Assembly (NCBI RefSeq): GCF_027947535.2
Contig: NZ_JAAGKO020000021.1
Location: 62,001-126,000 of the forward strand
Origin: Streptantibioticus silvisoli
GTDB lineage: Bacteria; Actinomycetota; Actinomycetes; Streptomycetales; Streptomycetaceae
Length of the DNA: 64,000 bases
Direction of reading: 5' to 3'
Part shown: piece by piece, positions 60,916 through 64,000 of the stretch
Numbering within the stretch: position 1 is the stretch's first letter
Layout: each line of letters starts with the position of its first letter
Program-made: the position numbers and the translations under genes
The notes under the pieces: generated by a model
The model's input: only the letters and a program-made list of their open reading frames with translations
Databases searched by the model: none
Told to the model about the DNA's origin: nothing

Positions 60916-62292
60916 ATGACCGAACGCGTCGTCATCGACAACGCCCACATCGCCACCGTCGACGCCGACGACACCGAACTGCCGCGCGGGCACGTCGTGG
61001 TGGCCGGCAACCGGATCGAGTCGGTCGGCGCCGGGCCCGCCCCCGAAGGGCTCGAGGGGGTGACCCGGCACGTCGACGCGGCCGGCCGGCTGCTCACCCC
61101 CGGCCTGGTCAACACCCACCACCACTTCTACCAGTGGCTCACCCGCGGCATGGCGCAGGACAGCAACCTCTTCGACTGGCTCACCACCCTCTACCCGGTG
61201 TGGGCCCGTATCGACGAGGACATGACCTACGCGGCGGCCCTCGGCTCGCTCGCGGCGCTCGCCACCTCCGGAGTCAGCTGCGCCGTCGACCACCACTACG
61301 TCTTCCCGCGCGGCGCCGGCGACCTGTTCGCCGCCGAGGTGCGGGCCGCCGCCGAACTCGGCGTGCGCTTCGCCCCGGCCCGCGGCTCGATGGACCTGGG
61401 CGCCTCCGACGGCGGGCTGCCGCCGGACTCCGCCGTGGAGAGCACCGACGCCGCGCTGGCCGCCACCGCCGAGGCGGTCGACCGCTGGCACGACCCGTCG
61501 CCCGGCTCGATGCTGCGGGTCGCCGTCGCGCCCTGCTCACCGTTCTCCGTCAGCACCGACCTGCTGCGCGAGGCGGCCGTGCTCGCCCGCGACAAGGGCG
61601 TGCGGCTGCACACCCACGGCAGCGAGACCGTCGAGGAGGAGGCGTTCTGCCGCGAACGCTTCGGCCTGGGGCCCACCGACTACCTGGAGTCGACCGGCTG
61701 GCTGGGCGACGACGTGTGGATGGCGCACTGCGTCCACATGGACGACTCCGACATCGCCAAGTTCGCCGCCACCGGCACCGGGGTCGCCCACTGCCCGTCG
61801 TCCAACGCCCGGCTGGCCGCCGGCATCGCCCGGGTCCCCGACCTGCTGGCCGCCGGCGTCCCGGTCGGCCTGGGCGTGGACGGCACCGCCTCCAACGAGG
61901 CCGGCGAACTCGGCACCGAACTGCGCAACGCCGTGCTGGTCAACCGGCTCGGCCCGCACCGCGAGAAGGCGCTGACCGTGCGCGGCGCACTGCGGCTGGC
62001 CACCATGGGCGGCGCCCGGGTCATCGGCCGCGACGGCGAACTGGGCTCCGTCGAGCCCGGCAAGCTCGCCGACCTCGCCCTGTGGGACCTGTCCGGCTTC
62101 CGGCACTCCTCGATCGCCGACCCGGTCGCCGCCCTCGTCCTCGGCGCCGCCGCCCCCCTCACCCTGCTGCTGGTCGACGGCCGCCCGGTCGTCGAGGACG
62201 GCAGGCTGCGCACCGCCGACGAGGACCGCCTCGCCCGCCTCACCCGCGCCGAGGCCCGCCGCCTGGCCCGGCTGGCGGGCCTGACGGGCTGA
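60916..62292 (+). CDS. Amidohydrolase, 8-oxoguanine deaminase / guanine deaminase-like
   Basis: A 458-aa metal-dependent hydrolase. Zinc ligands are in NTHHHFYQWLTRGMAQD, HTHGSE, AHCVHMDDSD and LGVDGTASNEAG. The arrangement HHHFYQ and the long protein match the enzymes named 8-oxoguanine deaminase (which release urate); guanine deaminase or cytosine-type activity cannot be excluded. Either would feed this urate pathway. ATG 60916 is chosen; GGAGAGG is 14 bases upstream, rather far, and a TTG at 60883 is an alternative. It is the last gene of the operon before a strong hairpin. Confidence 0.82.
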   Translation: MTERVVIDNAHIATVDADDTELPRGHVVVAGNRIESVGAGPAPEGLEGVTRHVDAAGRLLTPGLVNTHHHFYQWLTRGMAQDSNLFDWLTTLYPVWARIDEDMTYAAALGSLAALATSGVSCAVDHHYVFPRGAGDLFAAEVRAAAELGVRFAPARGSMDLGASDGGLPPDSAVESTDAALAATAEAVDRWHDPSPGSMLRVAVAPCSPFSVSTDLLREAAVLARDKGVRLHTHGSETVEEEAFCRERFGLGPTDYLESTGWLGDDVWMAHCVHMDDSDIAKFAATGTGVAHCPSSNARLAAGIARVPDLLAAGVPVGLGVDGTASNEAGELGTELRNAVLVNRLGPHREKALTVRGALRLATMGGARVIGRDGELGSVEPGKLADLALWDLSGFRHSSIADPVAALVLGAAAPLTLLLVDGRPVVEDGRLRTADEDRLARLTRAEARRLARLAGLTG

Positions 62293-62298
62293 CCGCGG

Positions 62299-62337
62299 CG
62301 CGGTGAACACGCCCCGGCGGCCGGGCTGTTCACCGCG
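62299..62337. terminator. Strong bidirectional hairpin
   Basis: CGCGGTGAACA (62299-62309) pairs with TGTTCACCGCG (62327-62337); inside, CCCGG-CGG-CCGGG forms a second stem. It separates the urate operon from the convergent malate synthase gene. Confidence 0.75.
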
Positions 62338-62357
62338 GGCGGGGCCGACGGCCGCCG

Positions 62358-63965
62358 TCAGTCGAGGAGTTCGTAGGCCGGCAGGGTGAGGAAGTCGACG
62401 TAGACCTCGTCCAGCGAGACCCGCAGCAGCAGGTCGTGCGCCCGCTGCCAGGCACCGGCCGCGAACGCCTCGTCGCCCGACTCCGCCCGGATGGCGTCCA
62501 GTTCGGCCGCGGCCAGCGAACGCACCAGCTCCGCGGTGACGACGGCGCCGTCCTCCAGCACCACGTCCGCGTTGATCCACTGCCAGATCTGCGAACGGGA
62601 GATCTCCGCGGTCGCCGCGTCCTCCATCAGGTTGAAGATCGCCACCGCCCCCGAACCGCGCAGCCACGCCTCGATGTAGCGGATGCCGACGGCCACCGCG
62701 TTGCGCAGCCCGGCGCAGGTGGGGGCGGCCGCCAGCGAGTCGACGGCCAGCAGTTGCGCGGCGGTCACCACCACGTCCTCGCGCAGCCGGTGCTTCTGGT
62801 GCGGCCGCTCGCCCAGCACCGCGTCGAACGACTCGCGCGCCACCGCCACCAGGTCCGGATGCGCCACCCACGAACCGTCGAACCCGTCGGCCGCCTCACG
62901 GTCCTTGTCGGCACGCACCTTCTCCAGCGCCACCTTGTTGACCTGCGGATCGCGCCGTGAGGGGATGAACGCCGCCATGCCGCCGATCGCGTGCGCGCCG
63001 CGCCGGTGGCAGGTGCGCACCAGCAGTTCGGTGTACGCCCGCATGAACGGCGCCGTCATGGTCACCGCGTTGCGGTCCGGCAGCACGTAACGCGGCCCCG
63101 CGTCACGGAAGTTCTTCACGATGGAGAACAGGTAGTCCCAGCGCCCCGCGTTCAGCCCGGCCGCGTGCTCGCGCAACTCGTAGAGGATCTCGTCCATTTC
63201 GAACGCGGCGGTGATCGTCTCGATCAGCACCGTCGCCCGGACCGTACCGCGCGCGATGCCCAACCGGTCCTGCGCCAGGACGAACACGTCGTTCCACAAC
63301 CGGGCCTCACGGTGCGACTCGGTCTTCGGTAGGTAGAAGTACGGCCCCTTGCCGGCCTCGATCAGCCCGCGCGCGTTGTGGAAGAAGTACAGCCCGAAGT
63401 CGACGAGCGCGCCGGGCACCGGCTCACCGCCGACCGTCAGGTGCCGCTCGTCGAGGTGCCAGCCGCGCGGCCGGGTGACGACGGTGGCCAGCTCCGCGTC
63501 CGGGCGCAGCGCGTACGTCTTGCCGCCGGGCGCGGTGAAGTCGATGCGCCGGGCGTAGGCGTCCATCAGGTTCAGCTGGCCGAGGACCACGTTCTCCCAG
63601 GTCGGAGCGGACGCGTCCTCGAAGTCGGCGAGCCAGATCCGGGCGCCGGAGTTCAGCGCGTTCACCGTCATCCGGCGGTCGGTCGGCCCGGTGATCTCCA
63701 CCCGGCGGTCCAGCAGGGCCGGCGGGCACTCGGCCACCCGCCAGTCGCCCTCGCGCACCGCGGCGGTCTCCGGCAGGAAGTCCAGCGTCGCGGTGCGGGC
63801 GATCTGCGCCCGCCGCGCCGCCCGGTGCCGCAGCAACTCCGCCCGGCGCCCGGCGAACGCGGTGTGCAGCTCACCGAGGAAAGCCAGCGCCGGCCCGGTC
63901 AGCACCTCATCCTGCCGCGGCAGGTCCGGCGCACCGGTGACGACGGCGGAGGGGGCTGCGGACAT
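62358..63965 (-). CDS. aceB: Malate synthase A
   Basis: A 535-aa enzyme that condenses glyoxylate with acetyl-CoA to malate. Motifs are VEITGPTDRRMTVNALNSGA, KGPYFYLPKTESHREARLWN (Arg), TVRATVLIETITAAFEM, GRWDYLFSIVKNFR and LMEDAATAEISRSQIWQW (catalytic Asp). It has the shorter class A form with no insertion. ATG 63965 follows AAGGAG by 9 bases; a GTG at 63974 is too close to it. Next to uricase genes it probably handles glyoxylate from allantoin breakdown as well as the glyoxylate shunt; no aceA is in the window. Confidence 0.96.
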   Translation of the reverse strand: MSAAPSAVVTGAPDLPRQDEVLTGPALAFLGELHTAFAGRRAELLRHRAARRAQIARTATLDFLPETAAVREGDWRVAECPPALLDRRVEITGPTDRRMTVNALNSGARIWLADFEDASAPTWENVVLGQLNLMDAYARRIDFTAPGGKTYALRPDAELATVVTRPRGWHLDERHLTVGGEPVPGALVDFGLYFFHNARGLIEAGKGPYFYLPKTESHREARLWNDVFVLAQDRLGIARGTVRATVLIETITAAFEMDEILYELREHAAGLNAGRWDYLFSIVKNFRDAGPRYVLPDRNAVTMTAPFMRAYTELLVRTCHRRGAHAIGGMAAFIPSRRDPQVNKVALEKVRADKDREAADGFDGSWVAHPDLVAVARESFDAVLGERPHQKHRLREDVVVTAAQLLAVDSLAAAPTCAGLRNAVAVGIRYIEAWLRGSGAVAIFNLMEDAATAEISRSQIWQWINADVVLEDGAVVTAELVRSLAAAELDAIRAESGDEAFAAGAWQRAHDLLLRVSLDEVYVDFLTLPAYELLD

Positions 63966-64000
63966 GGCGGTCACTCCTTGTCACCGGCGGACTCCTGCTG

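Overview
The window is very GC-rich (well over 70% by eye). It uses many GTG starts, has third codon positions that are almost all G or C, and shows frequent 4-base ATGA/GTGA gene overlaps. It encodes a SAV2148-type HEPN protein, a DUF2637 protein, a class F sortase, a PucR/Xdh set and an actinobacterial cysteine leader peptide. This points to a chromosomal segment of a streptomycete (Streptomyces or a close relative). No rRNA, tRNA, CRISPR array, prophage, transposase or secondary-metabolite cluster is visible. Most of it is ordinary chromosomal metabolism with small accessory loci between.

Layout. 1-5 kb: end of a GNAT gene, msrB and murC, a small unknown gene, a RibD-like reductase divergent from zapE. 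5-12 kb: trehalose synthesis from glycogen (treZ; treX-treY coupled), with a DUF402 gene. 12-14 kb: SAV2148-family HEPN protein and a cupin. 14-24 kb: one long reverse-strand sulfur assimilation locus, in transcription order Cys-containing leader peptide, sulfite reductase, zinc-ribbon protein, cysH, cysC, cysD, cysN, sulfonate-type ABC transporter (SBP, ATPase, permease) and sirohydrochlorin chelatase, which makes the sirohaem precursor for the reductase. 24-26.5 kb: GNAT, class F sortase and a divergent secreted Asp/Arg/Gly-repeat protein. 26.7-34 kb: an orphan gltD with a long linker, a GAF regulator, aidB and yihY/brkB back to back, rsgA and a tiny membrane protein. 34-45 kb: a VOC remnant, DUF456, a proline-rich PP2C-like protein, a GH38 alpha-mannosidase, an anti-sigma-type ATPase with two TTA codons, a heptapeptide-repeat ORF, DUF2637 and GntR genes. 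45-52 kb: a TPR-like gene, pucR and the three-subunit xanthine dehydrogenase operon. 52-57 kb: a LuxR/GAF regulator and two acyl-CoA synthetases. 57-64 kb: a zinc-ribbon protein with two TTA codons, then the urate operon and malate synthase.

The purine genes form a pathway: PucR and Xdh (hypoxanthine/xanthine to urate), uricase, HIU hydrolase and OHCU decarboxylase (urate to allantoin), an 8-oxoguanine-deaminase-like amidohydrolase, and malate synthase to absorb glyoxylate. Allantoin-degrading genes are not in the window.

The most interesting non-textbook signals are: a shared palindromic -10 (TACGGTA) between two start codons 18 bases apart (aidB/yihY), suggesting one bidirectional promoter with two leaderless mRNAs; the cysteine leader peptide; a 9 x 21-bp repeat ORF; a sortase/secreted-protein pair without LPXTG; pairs of TTA codons in two genes; and several clean operator palindromes. 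All functions are read from sequence and family knowledge only; no database search was run.
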